Shown here: positions 1 through 12,124 of the stretch, in pieces
Layout of the letters: every line of letters starts with the position of its first letter
Numbering within the stretch: the first letter of the stretch is position 1
Made by a program: the position numbers and the translations under genes
Notes under the pieces: model-generated
Database searches by the model: none
What the model was told of the DNA's origin: nothing
Seen by the model: only the letters and a program-made list of their open reading frames with translations
Assembly: GCA_903813345.2 (NCBI GenBank)
Contig: CAIIXF020000012.1
Span: forward strand, 29,650,684-29,714,683
Reading direction: 5' to 3'
Length of the DNA stretch: 64,000 nt
Source: Owenia fusiformis
Taxonomy: Eukaryota; Annelida; Polychaeta; Sabellida; Oweniidae

Positions 1-340
1 ATTTCAGAACTAGATAACAGCAACGCGAGGTGGAGCAAATCCCATCGAACTTTTGATCTCAAAATCGTTCAACTACTTTTCAAGTTTTAGTAAAAAAGTA
101 AAATAAGACTTTATAAAATAGAGGCCACTTTTCAAAATGGCCACCTGGCCAATGTGCCATGCTTATGAGTATCAACATATCAAATGTGAAAAAATAGGTC
201 CACTACTTTTCGAGTTAATATGCAAAATAACACACACTAAGTTAGAAGCCATTTTTCAAAATGGCTGCCTACTTGCCAAAGTGTCATAAGATAGTGTCCC
301 ATGCTTGTGAGTTATCACAAATTATATATGCAAAAATCGC
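1..340. repeat. Degenerate copies of the 135-bp satellite family
   Basis: Phrases such as CCACTACTTTTCGAGTTA, TTTTTCAAAATGG and GTGCCATGCTTATGAGTAT recur here. They match the consensus of the large array at 31760-33880, but these copies are diverged and irregularly spaced. There is no sign of coding. It may be an old fragment of the same family, cut by the window edge. Confidence 0.6.
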
Positions 341-938
341 TCCATAGCCTATTACTCTTCCCAGTTACAGCAACTTAGAATTTTGACACACATCAAATTG
401 TCCGCTATTTCCAATTCTGATTGAACGAAATGCGATGGTACCTTCAGACCCTTGGGTTGCCATTTGGAAGTGATTGTGTTTTCTGATTTGCTTAAAATCT
501 TGCAAGCAAAGGGATGCAAAACAAATAAGCTAATTCTCATTGCCTAGTCTAAATTAGTGTGTTTGTTCATTTCCCGCCTGCCGGCATAGAAGATAATAAT
601 TCATTTTCAGTAATTCATGTTCTTTCTGGTCAAATATAGAGAAAAGTACTTCTCCATTAATCATGAAAATTATTTCTTAAATTATCGGTGAATTAAGCTT
701 TTTAATCAATGGTGTATAAAACTTAGTGATTGGTCTTATATTTCTAGAGATATCGTAGTTTGAAAAGAGTGTTTTTCAGCGCGATTCTTATATTCCTTCT
801 GCAATTCAGCTGCACTATTCATACCTTTGATTGATAGGCTAGCAGTAGATTATGAATTCTTTGAAGTGACAATGTTTTGACATGTACAAACCTTCCTAAT
901 TCATAAATATTCAAATCGTCATAGTTACATTTCCTTTT
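341..938. other. AT-rich intergenic stretch, nothing recognised
   Basis: No exon with good splice signals, no terminal inverted repeat and no array could be supported here on either strand. Confidence 0.5.
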
Positions 939-1074
939 ATGACCAGAGATTCTAGAGTTCTCAAGATTTCTGCTAAGTCTAATAACCATCATATTTGTAA
1001 TGTGTGTGGGGTTGGTGTAAAAAATGGTAACAAGAGGACTGGGTACCAACTATGTTTCCATTGCAAGAGTACCA

Positions 1075-1240
1075 GGCCTGTCAACTTGGGAACACCTAAC
1101 ATGAGTGACTTGGAAATGTTGAACACCTCCCCTCAAAATGTGGACACCTTGGTCCAAATCTGAACACCTTGATCCAAATTTTGAACACCTTGGTTTAAAT
1201 TTTATTACATCTTGGCCAAATTTTGAACACCTCAAATTTT
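1075..1240. repeat. Short degenerate GAACACCTTG repeats
   Basis: GAACACCT or GGACACCT recurs about every 24-30 bases (TTGAACACCTTGGTCCAAAT-like units). It overlaps a short open frame from 939 with two CxxC pairs (CNVCG and CFHC) that I do not trust as a gene. The stretch 1240-2137 downstream holds nothing I can name. Confidence 0.45.
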
Positions 1241-2137
1241 TCGCACTCGCTACGCTCGCGTTTAAAACATCCATCAACGGGGGGGTAGGGACGAACAATT
1301 TCAAACGCAATGCGTGACATATACGTAATTCGCGTGAAAAGTCCGAACGAAATGCGTACGTTTTTTTTCGGCGTTCGTATTTTTGCTGTGTAGACCTAGG
1401 TGTAGACGAACCTTTTTAGAAATTTTTCTACTGAAACATTTTTGCTTGACAATTACCAGGTAAAATGCGTATTTGCGTGCACAGGGAGCTCAAGTTGGAA
1501 CTATACGTAATCATTTAGTAAACTGGACTGGGAAATCAGAGGTCGAAGGGTTTTTCAATAAAATATATTCCAAAAATTCTTGACACCCAGTAAGTCGTAG
1601 GGTCGAAGGGTCGTAGGTCGAAGGGTTTTTAGTACATTCCCAGTCTCAGGACCCAGGCCAACGTCAAAATCAAAATTTACGAAGTTCTTTGAACTTGCAG
1701 AATAAGTTAATTATATTATATAACCACTACTCCCTTATGTGGTCGATGTGTTATTGCATCCTACGACCCCTTTAGATTGTGGTCGTATGCCCGATTCATT
1801 GGTAAGCCTGTCTTTCTACAATGTCGGAGAATGAACTACGCATTGCACTATTAAATGACCTACCTCGATACATTCCAGAGTATTTAAGAATTCTTTTTAT
1901 GTTGTTAGATCGCCAATTGTATGGGTTTATCGGCAGAATGAAGAGATTTTACTTTTTACATCGGAAATATGTCAGCAATTTTCAAAATGTCGGAAGGGGA
2001 ATTCCCCAGGGATTTCCCTTATGACTGGTGCATGCCGGGAACTGAATGGAGGAATTTGACGGTTGAAATAAGTTAAATATTACACGCAAATATTGCCATA
2101 AAAAACGAAAATATCTTCGTGTCTTTCTGTGTTACAG

Positions 2138-2260
2138 GCATCAGCTATTTAGTGGAGAAGCTCAGGAAAGGATGCAGCAAGACCCCAGATGAGGAGGCAG
2201 AACCAGTTCCAGTTAAGGACAGACAATGTGTCCTTAATGGCAATGGGAAAAACTTCTCTG
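2138..2260 (+). CDS. Single internal exon, possibly the start of a kringle domain
   Basis: This is a 123-base exon between a clean acceptor (TTCTGTGTTACAG) and a donor (GTTAGT). Only one frame is open; the other two hit stops. It is a symmetric phase 1-1 exon and is visibly richer in G and C than its surroundings. The frame reads about 40 residues: a charged segment (LVEKLRKGCSKTPDEEAEP) followed by DRQCVLNGNGKNFSG. Kringle domains typically open with C-x-x-G-x-G-x-x-Y-x-G, and the CVLNGNGKNFSG end fits that opening with F in place of Y. The remainder of a kringle (the CQxW block) was not found downstream, where a mobile element starts at 2514, and no upstream exon was found. It could be an isolated exon of a large-intron gene running off the left edge, or an exon of another secreted protein. 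The exon is more certain than the kringle label. Confidence 0.5.
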
Positions 2261-2513
2261 GTTAGTATCCCTAAAGCCTGGTAAGGGATGATGTCTAATT
2301 ATCAACAGTTGTAGAAAAACAAAGTTATCTAGTTTGCACCCCCCCCCCTCATGTCCCCTCTCCTCATTTAACCAAATGTTGATTCTCCCTTCAATTGTAT
2401 ATTTGTGTGTCCTTTTGGTACTTCAACTGTGGTGGCTATGCTCTAAGCGTCTTACAGTTTAGAAATATTGAATTGGACAGGCTTTTCACATCATAACTCC
2501 CCCTTATTACATG

Positions 2514-3935
2514 CAGACTTGCCAACCTCCTGTTTTTTTACGGGAATCTCCAGTAAATTTTTTGTTTTTTCCGTAAAAAATACCAAACTCCCGCACCGTT
2601 TTCTCCCGTAAAAACTCCCGTACCATATTTCTACTAAAATCTCCCATGTTTTTAAAAAAAAATATGGCCGTAAAATTTCCCGTAATAATTTTTGCTGAAA
2701 TCTCCCGTAAAATCGCCCGTATTCTGGTATAACTCCCATAAAATCTCCCGTATTTTTGGTATAACTCCCGTAAAATCTCCCGTTTTCTGGTATAACTCCC
2801 GTAAAATCTCCCGTATTCTTGGTATAACTCCCATAAAATCTCCGTTTTTTGCTGTCGAAATCTACCGTATTTAAAAGATATTTGACAAATTTGTGACCTT
2901 GATTATTGCAGGCACGCTTCTTTCTTTTACTGAAAGAAGGATTGGCTCCCATGGTCCACTATCGATACTTTCATAAATAACTTAAAAGTACTTCATTCCC
3001 ATGATTCAAATTGCTTTTCTGCGATCAGTTCGGTATAAGTATGCACACTAAATGTCCACAAACGGGGGCCAGTTCATATTCTGTCATACTTCTGTCGGGA
3101 GAATACATTTTGTTTTTATATGGCGCTAAACAAAATGTTCCCGCAATATAAGGCGCATTATGGGTAGGGACTGCTGTGAATTAATGAACGTAAGTGACAT
3201 CCTTCTTAGATTATAAGTTCCAATTAATTTATTTACTGCGCATGCGTCATAATAATTTCAACCAATTAAATCGCTGGATTTAATACCGTAAAAACTCCTG
3301 TTTTTTCAAAATCTACCGTAAAAACTCCCATTTTTTCAGAAATCTACCGTTAAAACACCCGTTTTTCAGAAACTAACCTTAAGAACCCCTGTTTTTTCCG
3401 AAATCTACCGTAAAAACTCCCGTTCTTTCAAAATCTACCGTAAAAACTCCTGTTTTTTCAAAATCTAAAGTAAAAACTCCCGTTTTTCAGAAATCTACCG
3501 TAAAAACTCTAGTTTTTTCAAAATCTACCGTAAAAACTCCCGTTTTTTCAGAAATCTACCGTAAAAACTCCCGTTTTTTAAAAATCTACCGCAAAAACTC
3601 CCGTTTTTTCAAAACCTACCTTTAAAACTCCCATTTTTTCAGAACCTACCGAAAAAAAACTCCCATTTTTTCTGAAATCTTCCGTAAAAAAGTCACGTTT
3701 TTTAAAATTTACCGCGAAAAATACCTTTTTTTAAAAATCTCCCGTAAAAACTCCAGTTTTTTCAAAATCTCCCATAAAAACTCCCGTTTTTTTTTTCAAA
3801 ATCTCCCGCAAAAACTCCCGCTTTTTTTCAAAAAACTCCATCAAAAACTACTGGATTTTGAAAAAAACTCCCGTAAAAGTACTGCAATTTTTTTTAAATC
3901 TCCCGAAAATTTTTCATTTTATGTTGGCAAGTCTG
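2514..3935. mobile_element. Non-autonomous DNA transposon carrying a CTCCCGTAAAA minisatellite
   Basis: The ends are inverted: CAGACTTGCCAAC at the left and GTTGGCAAGTCTG at the right. They are flanked by a perfect ACATG duplication at 2509-2513 and 3936-3940. The interior is largely degenerate units of about 30 bases (ATCTACCGTAAAAACTCCCG) at 2540-2870 and 3280-3920. No transposase is visible. The CAG start and 5-bp duplication suggest a hAT-like element, by inference only. Confidence 0.75.
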
Positions 3936-3940
3936 ACATG

Positions 3941-4948
3941 GTTCATGTACTATTTTGAAAATCTTTCAAAATAACATCTGTGTGTATTTAGGCTACAACT
4001 TTTCATTATTAAAGTACAATTGAAATACCATGATATGTGTTTTCAAGTAAATGCCCAATGGGCCTTTTATTGAAAGTGGTTTCAAAGTAACATGTATCAG
4101 GTTACAAGAGAAAGAAACCAGTGCCTTATTGCAAGACGCTTAAGTATGCGAGTGTGCCTAACATTCTTGTGCCATGTTAAAACAAACCCATCCCCGGATA
4201 CAGCTATACATAAAAATAGATAAATTAACAATAACAATATTTTATAGAGTAAAGAATGAAAGAATTCACCTATATTTTCAGAACTTGGTGTAACCTATTC
4301 TGATTATCCCACTAAACCAGCAGCAAGCCAGCAAAGGAGCCAATGTTCTAGGCAGGGAGGATGAGGTTAATAGCTGATGCAGGATGGAAAGAGTTAACTT
4401 CACATAATACAGACTCTAGATAAGCAAGGCAGGAAGAAAAGAGATTAATTCACATATTAGACTAGAGAAGCGTGGCTGGACCAGCTTCACATTGAAATGA
4501 GTTAGGATGAAATATGGAAAAATTACAATTTTAGAAAAATATACAAAAATAAACACAAGAATGTCACTGACTTACAATAAGGCAACAAGATGCTTGTTTT
4601 GTAGCTTTAAAAAATACCCTGATGTACATATGCTGTAAGACAACTATCACGCAGCCCCGAAAACACATTCCAAATAAGGCAAGGCCTGTCAGGTGACAGG
4701 TAACGCTCCTTTTGGGGATTTTTGTAAACTGTGATACAGGTCACGCATATTTCTAGTAAACCACTGTACAAATCATGAGAAATCAGGGAATACAGTATGC
4801 CTGATTTTAATTTTTAATGTCAGTTTTAAACATTATTTTCAAAACTTCTCTATGCTGCTTTTGTGAAATAACCAAAGATTATTTGCATTGTGAATGTTAA
4901 CTCTTCATCTTGTATCAGCTAATATGTAGAAATGTTTTTGAGTCTTGC
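3941..4948. other. Intergenic, nothing recognised
   Basis: AT-rich sequence without a supportable exon, array or element end. Confidence 0.4.
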
Positions 4949-4984
4949 ATCATGTCCTTTTGACCTCTTAACCCTGTGACCTGT

Positions 4985-5600
4985 ACCCCTATTCTGTGAC
5001 CCTCACCGCCAGATTTTGTAACCCACACAACCATTCTGTGATCCCCATCCCAAACCAAGTGAGCTCTTCCCCATCTTTGTGACCTCCACCGCCAGATTTT
5101 GTAAACCACACAACCATTCTGTGATCCCCATCCCAAACCTAGTGAGCTCTTCCCCATCTTTGTGACCTCCACCGCCAGATTTTGTAAACCACACAACCAT
5201 TCTGTGATCCCCATCCCAAACCAAGTGAGCTCTTCCCCATCTTTGTGACCTCCACCGCCAGATTTTGTAAACCACACAACCATTCTGTGATCCCCATCCC
5301 AAACCAAGTGAGCTCTTCCCCATCTTTGTGACCTCCACCGCCAGATTTTGTAAACCACACAACCATTCTGTGATCCCCATCCCAAACCTAGTGAGCTCTT
5401 CCCCATCTTTGTGACCTCCACCGCCAGATTTTGTAACCCACACAACCATTCTGTGATCCCCATCCCAAACCTCAGAGTGAGCTCTTACCCATCTTTGTGA
5501 CCTCCACCCCCAGATTTTGTACCCACACAACCATTCTGTGATCCCCATCCCAAACCTAGTGAGCTCTTCCCCATCTTTGTGACCCCCACCCCCAAGTGTT
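4985..5600. repeat. 83-bp minisatellite, about seven copies
   Basis: The unit contains CACAACCATTCTGTGATCCC, GTGAGCTCTTCCCC and GTGACCTCCACCGCC and repeats every 83 bases, with few differences between copies. Because 83 is not a multiple of three, the three frames rotate and stay open for up to 202 codons on the minus strand. Those glycine- and tryptophan-rich frames are repeat artefacts. Confidence 0.9.
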
Positions 5601-5944
5601 GAGAACATCACCCCAACCTAATGTGACCTACATCCAAAACATAACAGTCATGACACGTCACATTCTGGTTGGAGAGATAAAATACAAGTAATCAAATAGA
5701 CGTGATGCAAGACTCCAGATAAGAAGTTTTCATATTTATTACTTTAGAAATTGTACTAAATGCTGGACTGTTAATGATTATTGTCATTTAAAGCACTCAA
5801 TGTGATTAGTGATGATATGATGGTCTAGTTGCAGCATTCAAGTCTAATATCTACTGTGTCAACATTAGCTAGTCAGTAATCAACACAATCATTTATTCAC
5901 GAAATATCATAAAAATGGGATTGGTGACTATCATTCAATAGATG

Positions 5945-6130
5945 GCATGAAATTCAGTGGATTTTACCCAAGTGGATCCACATGGATTTTACTTTGAGTG
6001 GATACTACATGATTTTTACTCTGAGTTGATCCACAGTGGATCTACATGGATTTTGAGTGGATCCATATGGATCTTTCTTAAGTGGATCCACATAGATTTT
6101 ACTCGAATGGATCCACATGGATTTTAATAA
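5945..6130. repeat. Short GTGGATCCACATGGATTTTAC repeats
   Basis: About six degenerate units built around AGTGGATCCACATGGATTTT occur here. Each contains GTGGATCCAC, itself a small palindrome. Confidence 0.7.
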
Positions 6131-6426
6131 AACAAGGTGTCTTATATGCACTGCCATCTATATGAGCCACCAAAACTATTTGCTATATTTGTATATAAGC
6201 TCAACATTTACGTTCTTGCGAACTCTCCTTCTCTTTGTAAATGTATAACAACGACTTTATTTTTATTTTATGACTTTAGATATATTTGTTGTAAAATGAC
6301 TTCTTTCACTTCTATGCAAGATGTTCAGAACATTATCAAACTCTGGAATTTTGAACATCAACCATTATGACCAATGGGACTCAAATCCCTACAGGGTGAC
6401 AATACTGCATGTTTATTGTTTAGTAT

Positions 6427-7130
6427 TTAATTCCAAACATACAGGGTGACTGTAATTACAGTAAAACCTGTCTTAGTGAACACCTCTCTCTAGTGAACAC
6501 CTGTCCCTAGTGGACACCCTTCCTACGCACATAGTCCACTGACTTCTGTATAAATTACCCTCTCTCTAGTGAACACCTACCTACAGTGAACGTTTTTTCT
6601 TGGCAAAAAAATGTTCACTATACACAAGTTTTACTGTAATAAAATATGTTAGTCCTGAAAACTGGAGGCTGAAAATGATTAATGGGTTACATGTTTATTT
6701 GGTCACCCTGTACATGCTATAGCACTACTATACTCCTGAATTTGTAAACATTGTACAAGTTTATCTCAATTATTTTAAAATGTTATAGGCCAAGAATAAA
6801 TAAATTATATTTGTGCACAATCTACTCTATACCCCTTGTCTGTTTGTAGTGATTGTATTTAGTTCCATACATACAGGATGACCGTAATTAGTAAAACCTG
6901 TTATTCCTGATAACTGGAGGCTGAAAATGATTAATGGGTTACATGTTTATTTGGTCACCCTATACACACTATAGCACTACTATACTCCTGAATTTGTAAA
7001 CATTGTACACGTTTATCTCAATTATTTTAAAATGTTATAGGCCAAGAATAAATAAATTATATTTGTGCACAATCTACTCTATACCCTTTGTCTGTTTGTA
7101 GTGATTGTACAAGTTTATCTCAATTATTTT
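6427..7130. repeat. Tandem duplication of a MITE-containing segment
   Basis: The segment running from TTCCAAACATACAGGGTGAC through GGTCACCCTGTACA to CTATACCCCTTGTC recurs immediately downstream from about 6858, and a shorter partial third copy starts near 7105. Each copy has mariner-like ends, CAGGGTGAC and GTCACCCTG, next to TA. Confidence 0.75.
6459..6636. mobile_element. Pogo/Tigger-like MITE
   Basis: 178 bp with ends CAGTAAAACCTG and CAAGTTTTACTG, flanked by TA on each side (6457-6458, 6637-6638). Inside are repeats of TAGTGAACACC. CAGTAAAACC ends with TA duplications are characteristic of pogo/Tigger elements. The second copy of the tandem duplication lacks this insert. Confidence 0.75.
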
Positions 7131-7309
7131 GGAATGTTATAGGCCTAGAATGAATAAATTATATTTGTACACAATCTACTCTATACCCTTTGTAGTGATG
7201 ATAATAAATTAAAACTTGGTCTAATTAAAATTATTTTAGTTTTTCCTATTTGATTAGCAAACATTCTGGAAGGCTCTCTTGCTCAGAGGGAAGCAACTTT
7301 GAATACCAA

Positions 7310-8005
7310 AGTAAAGCAAAAGATCTATAGTATACCAAAACAAGTCTTATCATACCAAAGCAACCCTCATGATCCCAAAGCGACCCTCATCATGCCAAAG
7401 CAAGCCTAATCATATCAAAGCAAGCCTCATTATACCAAATCAAGCCTTATAATATCAAAGCAAGCCTTATCATACCAAAGCAAACCTTATCATACTAAAG
7501 CAACCCTCATTTTATCAAAGCAAGCACAATGATACCAAAGCAAGCCCCCTAAAATCAAAGCAAGCCTCATCATACCAAAGCAGCCTTGTCATTCCAAAGC
7601 AAGCCTTATCATATCAAAGCAAACCTCTTCATACCAAACCAAGCCTTATCGTACCAAAGCAACCTCATTATTCCAAAGCAAGCCTTATCATATCAAAGCA
7701 AGCCTCATCATACCAAAGCAGCCTTGTCATACCGAAGCAAGCCTTATCAAAGCAAGCCTTGTCATATCAAAGCAAGCCTTGTCATTCCAAAGCAAGCCTT
7801 ATCAACCAAAGCAAGATTTGTCATACCTGTCCTTGTCATTCCAAAGCAAGCCCTGTCACACCAAAGCAAGCCTTATCATACCAAAGCAAGTCTTGTCATA
7901 TCAAAGCAAGCCTTATAATACCAAAGCAAGTCTTATCATACCAAAGCAAGCCTCATCATGTCAAATTAACCCTCAACATGCCAAAGCAACCCTCATCATA
8001 TCAAA
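7310..8005. repeat. 20-21 bp minisatellite CCAAAGCAAGCCTTATCATA, left part
   Basis: Roughly 33 units of CAAAGCAAGCCTTATCATAC and close variants. The array continues in the same orientation at 10462-10670 beyond a 2.5-kb insertion. Open frames of 83-110 codons across it reflect the repeat, not a gene. Confidence 0.9.
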
Positions 8006-9234
8006 GGTATCTGGTCAACTCGGACCCTAGTTAACTCGGACCCTAGTTAACTCGGACCCTAGTCAACTCGGACCTTAGTTAACTCGGACCCTAGTCAACT
8101 CGGACCCTAGTTAACTTGGACCCAGTTATATTTAATATAAATCAGAGGTATTTTACTATGTTAGAGGTGAAAGCAATTAACTCTCAAAATATTAAGAATA
8201 TTGGAATAGTTTAAGATATAATTCAATTCATTACTGAAATCTTTAAATAATGATGTTTATGTATATTTCTGATGAGTCAAAATCAGTCTTTACAACCTTT
8301 ATACTTTTATGCTACTATATTTGCGTCATGTGGGATCAAATAACTCCTTGTAATTAAATAAGAATGATTTAGAATGATTTTGATTCATTTTATATTGACT
8401 TTATATAGAATTGGAACTATACTATGTCTTTAAAAAATGAATTCAAATTAGCCTGTTGTGTATAATGCTGTTATAATAACTTTGACTAAGAAACCTAATT
8501 AACAAATCTTGTATCCTCTGATAAGCATTTAATTAGGGTGTTGAAGTAACAAAATATAGAGGTATTACATTAATTCCAATATACAGTATGGGGAAATGTG
8601 TTAGCGCATATAGCGCATTTGTGTTTTAAACAATTTTATTTCCAATTTCATTTTCTAAACATGTGTGTAAAATTACTTTCTGTTTGTCGAAAATACATGA
8701 TTATTTCATTACACATTTTTATTTCATATTTCAAAGCTTCAAATGTGGAAATACAATGATTAAATAATTTGGTGACCTTAGTAAAATATTCAATGAGTAG
8801 GGATTTTGAAATATATTTTGATTTAATAAATCAAAGAATTGCAAATACAAGTTACAAAATTATCAAATATGGTGTTATCATTTGATTTGAAACTAATCTT
8901 TTACTTTCATTATAAGAAATTCCTTAAAAATCATGGGCTTTCAATTTATTTAACATGTTTACCCCTTTTAACTTGGTTTGAAGAATTGAGGTCAACAACA
9001 TTTAATTCACGTTGAATTTCTAATTTATTGTTACATACTATTTGTTTGGAAGACAAATTAACTGGTTTCATGTTAAATCAAACTCTTGGTTATTTAATAT
9101 TTATTCCTACCAGTATATGATTTCACAATCAGGCTGAATGGTTTATGATTGACTCAAAAGTGTCAGAATTATTTTTCACCATTATCAACCATTGTTCTAT
9201 CTAACAATTATATATGATTAATGTTGTTTTTATA

Positions 9235-10293
9235 CAAGGGGCGATCCATATATTCTGATAAAAATGCTCTCATTTTGTGATTTTATAACATATCCCTCTC
9301 ATTTTTTCAGAAAAAATGTAGATTGTGTAATTACACATACAATGCTAAAATATTTTAGCTATGTTTAAAATTATTAATGAAATAGGGTTGCTATGGTAAC
9401 CTGTATTAGGGGTAGGCAGGTCAATCAAATTAAAACATATAAAATATCATAATAAATTGTTATTTTAATTATTTTAAAACATGCGGAAATCAAACATTTT
9501 TTCTAAAAAGGTTTGGTATTGTTGCTCGTTGTTTGCTGCTAAACAAAAGTTTATTTGTGCTCACTATAGCATCACAACAACTCACAATAGCAATGTATGA
9601 CAGAACTGGCCAGTTAACATTACATGTCATGAGACACACCAAAAATCAAAATGTCAGATGAGGTAAGTGTGGCTGATGCAGAGTGTGACATTAACAGATA
9701 CATTAGGAGTACCATTAGATTTTATGTACTATCAATTGCAAGAATAAGTAAGAGGACACTGTCAGAGAAATATGGACTTGTTAAATGTATGGGCAAGGTG
9801 TTATATCTGCTTAAAGAATCTATAGGTATTATTGTAAAGAGGAAGGCGTGGTAACTGTTGAAGATAATCCACAATCTGGTTGCAAGAAGAACTTGTGGAC
9901 AGAGACTAACACTACGATAAATTGAGATGCAACTTATGAAGAGAGAACTATCCCACTGTAGAAATTAGCAAACAAGGGCAACAGGGGTATGGAACAGTTC
10001 AACAAATAGTTGGCAATGACTGGGAGATGCGTTTGATCTGCTTAAAATAGGTACCGAGGAATGATTAAATTAACAAATTTATCTATTTTATACATTATAA
10101 TTGAACTGACCTGCCTACACTAAATACAGGTTACCATGGCAACCTTTTTTCAAAATTAATTTAAGATATAGCTATAATATTTTAGCATTGTATGTGTAAT
10201 TACATAATCTACATGTTCTGAAAAAATAAAAGGGATATGTGAAAAAATCACAAAATGAGAGCATTTTTATCAGAATATATGGATCGCTCCTTG
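9235..10293 (+). mobile_element. Nested Tc1/mariner-type element
   Basis: The ends are inverted copies of CAAGGGGCGATCCATATATT, and the inverted match continues for about 200 bases through GATAAAAATGCTCTCATTTTG and GGTTGCTATGGTAACCTG. A TA dinucleotide flanks each side (9233-9234 and 10294-10295). It contains a decayed transposase N-terminus. Confidence 0.75.
9651..9925 (+). pseudogene. Decayed Tc1/mariner transposase N-terminal fragment
   Basis: A 67-codon open frame from 9651 (MSDEVSVADAECDINRYIRS) is followed in another frame by EGVVTVEDNPQSGCKKN. The latter resembles the segment after the helix-turn-helix of Tc1/mariner transposases (usually V-x-D-x-P-R-S-G-R-P). Frameshifts and stops separate the pieces, and no DDE/D catalytic core is present before the right terminus. 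It lies centrally in an element with matching ends, which supports the assignment. Confidence 0.5.
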
Positions 10294-10461
10294 TATATAC
10301 CTTATCATTTTAATGCTCAACTAAGGAAAAATAAAAATTACATAGGTCCAAGTTGACTAGGGTCCGAGTTGACTAGGGTCCGAGTTAACTAGGGTCCAAG
10401 TTGACTAGGGTCCGAGTTAACTAGGGTCCGAGTTAACTAGGGTCCGAGTTGACTAGGAACC

Positions 10462-10670
10462 ATATCAAACATGTCAAAGCAAGCCTCATCATACCAAAGT
10501 AAACCTAATCATACAAAGCAAGCCTTGTCATATCAAAGCAAGCCTCATTATACCAAAGCAAGCCTAATCATACCAAAGCAAGCCTTGTCATATCAAAGCA
10601 AGCCTAATTATACCAAAGCAAGCCTCATCATACCAAAGCAAGCCTAATCATACCAAAGCAAGTCTTGTTT
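10462..10670. repeat. 20-21 bp minisatellite, right part
   Basis: This continues the CCAAAGCAAGCCTTATCATA array in the same orientation after the 8006-10461 insertion. About ten units are present. Confidence 0.9.
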
Positions 10671-11222
10671 GGGTTTGACACCGTAATACCAGTGTTATTG
10701 TCAAGGATGTTTTAAGACAATATGTTATACCTTTTAAAAGGCAGCAATTGATATTTGATGGCCGTTCAATGTGCAGCAATTGATATTTGATGTCTTCAAG
10801 AAAACAAAATGCGGGATACCACATTGCAGCACACCTTGATACAATGTCATTATGAGGGTATTATAAATACATAAACATGAATACATAGAAACAGAGGACT
10901 TGCTGTTCGAATATTTATGAGCAATAAAAGTCCCCCCGTCTTTTGCACATGGTACTTCAAGTAAAGGCCTTTGAAATACTTGACCGACTTCGACATTACG
11001 ATACCACGGTATACAACACAAACGCCGCTACAGGCAGACCGGACCGGATTGTGTAAAGTGTTGGCTGTCAAATCGCATATCGTTAATCACCACGCCTAAC
11101 CATCGACAACACAAATAATGCCATCGTACACCTTACGTATACGTTATCATTTCCGCCATTTTGGATCGCCGTTTCCTAGGTAGAGACACTGCGTCAAAGG
11201 CACTTAAATCTCTATGGGATTA
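10671..11222. other. Intergenic, nothing recognised
   Basis: Contains a near-perfect direct duplication GCAGCAATTGATATTTGATG (10741-10795) but no supportable gene. Confidence 0.4.
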
Positions 11223-12124
11223 ATAAACTATTTATTGATTATTAAGAAAAATAATTCAACAATCACCGTTAATAACTGTTTATCGTTTAGATAGATATCA
11301 CTAAATACCACCTAGGTATTTAAGTCATATACCGTTTCAAATAACCCATGAATAGTGTTGGTTATTTATGATGTATTTATTTATTGCTTGGAATGTATTA
11401 GTAGTTTATTAATGTGTATTTATCAAAGTCATGTAAATACACAGGGGTATCTATTTAGGTATTAATGCCATGTGACCCGAGTTACGCAATGCATATTATT
11501 CTGTTTATACTAATATCAATGAGTATTTATGGTATTTATAACCTAACGTTGATACTCCGATTGGCTTTTACTGGGTATCAATGGACATTTGGGCCATGTG
11601 TCGTCATTTATGACATAAATACCTAAACGCATTTGCGCTAAATTATGAGGTATTTATCTGATCATCACGTTTTATAATAGGATTTCTTTATGGATAGGGG
11701 GGGGGGGGCGCGCTGTGGTATATACTCTGTCCTGCCTATAATATTGTAGCATATTAATACGATATGACCTTGCTTCACTTACATAAATAAGGCGAAAATG
11801 TACAATTTTTAATAGCATTTATTATTAATCTCTATAATGATTTTACTTTCAGTAGCTAGTCATGCATTTACAGGAAGTGGATGAAATCGAACATATCTGT
11901 GAAAGGCTATGAAAAATAATACAAATAATTTGAATGAGAGTCATGAAACTTTCAGAACTTGATTGTCGTTATCCTACTTTCATATTGCTAAAATATGAAA
12001 GGTATAGCCCTATTATGATTTTATTAACTGTGTTATAATTATTTGTTGCATTCAGTTTGGGACCGTAAGCTTCGGCCATGTAACACGGGCACGGAACACG
12101 GGATTGTACAAGACTCATTCGCCC

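Larger units (their letters stand above)
8006..10461. mobile_element. DNA element whose ends are inverted 16-bp tandem repeats
   Basis: The left end reads GGTATCTGGTCAACTCGGAC followed by about seven units of CCTAGTTAACTCGGAC to about 8125. The right end (10345-10461) is the inverted counterpart, finishing GAGTTGACTAGGAACC. The insertion is flanked by ATATCAAA at 7998-8005 and 10462-10469, an apparent 8-bp target duplication inside the 20-bp satellite. The non-repeat interior (8130-9230) shows no coding region. A second transposon is nested at 9235-10293. Confidence 0.75.

Noticed and set aside
939-1163. A 74-codon frame with CNVCG and CFHC pairs, resembling a zinc-binding fragment
   Set aside because: The second half runs into GAACACCT repeats, no partner exon is visible, and four cysteines alone are weak evidence.
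4915-5611. 182- and 202-codon glycine/tryptophan-rich frames on the minus strand
   Set aside because: They lie wholly in the 83-bp satellite, and the frame rotates from unit to unit.
7310-8005. A spaced-repeat pattern that might be taken for a CRISPR array
   Set aside because: Units are directly joined with no unique spacers, and the genome is eukaryotic. The same applies to the 24-, 32- and 135-bp arrays.
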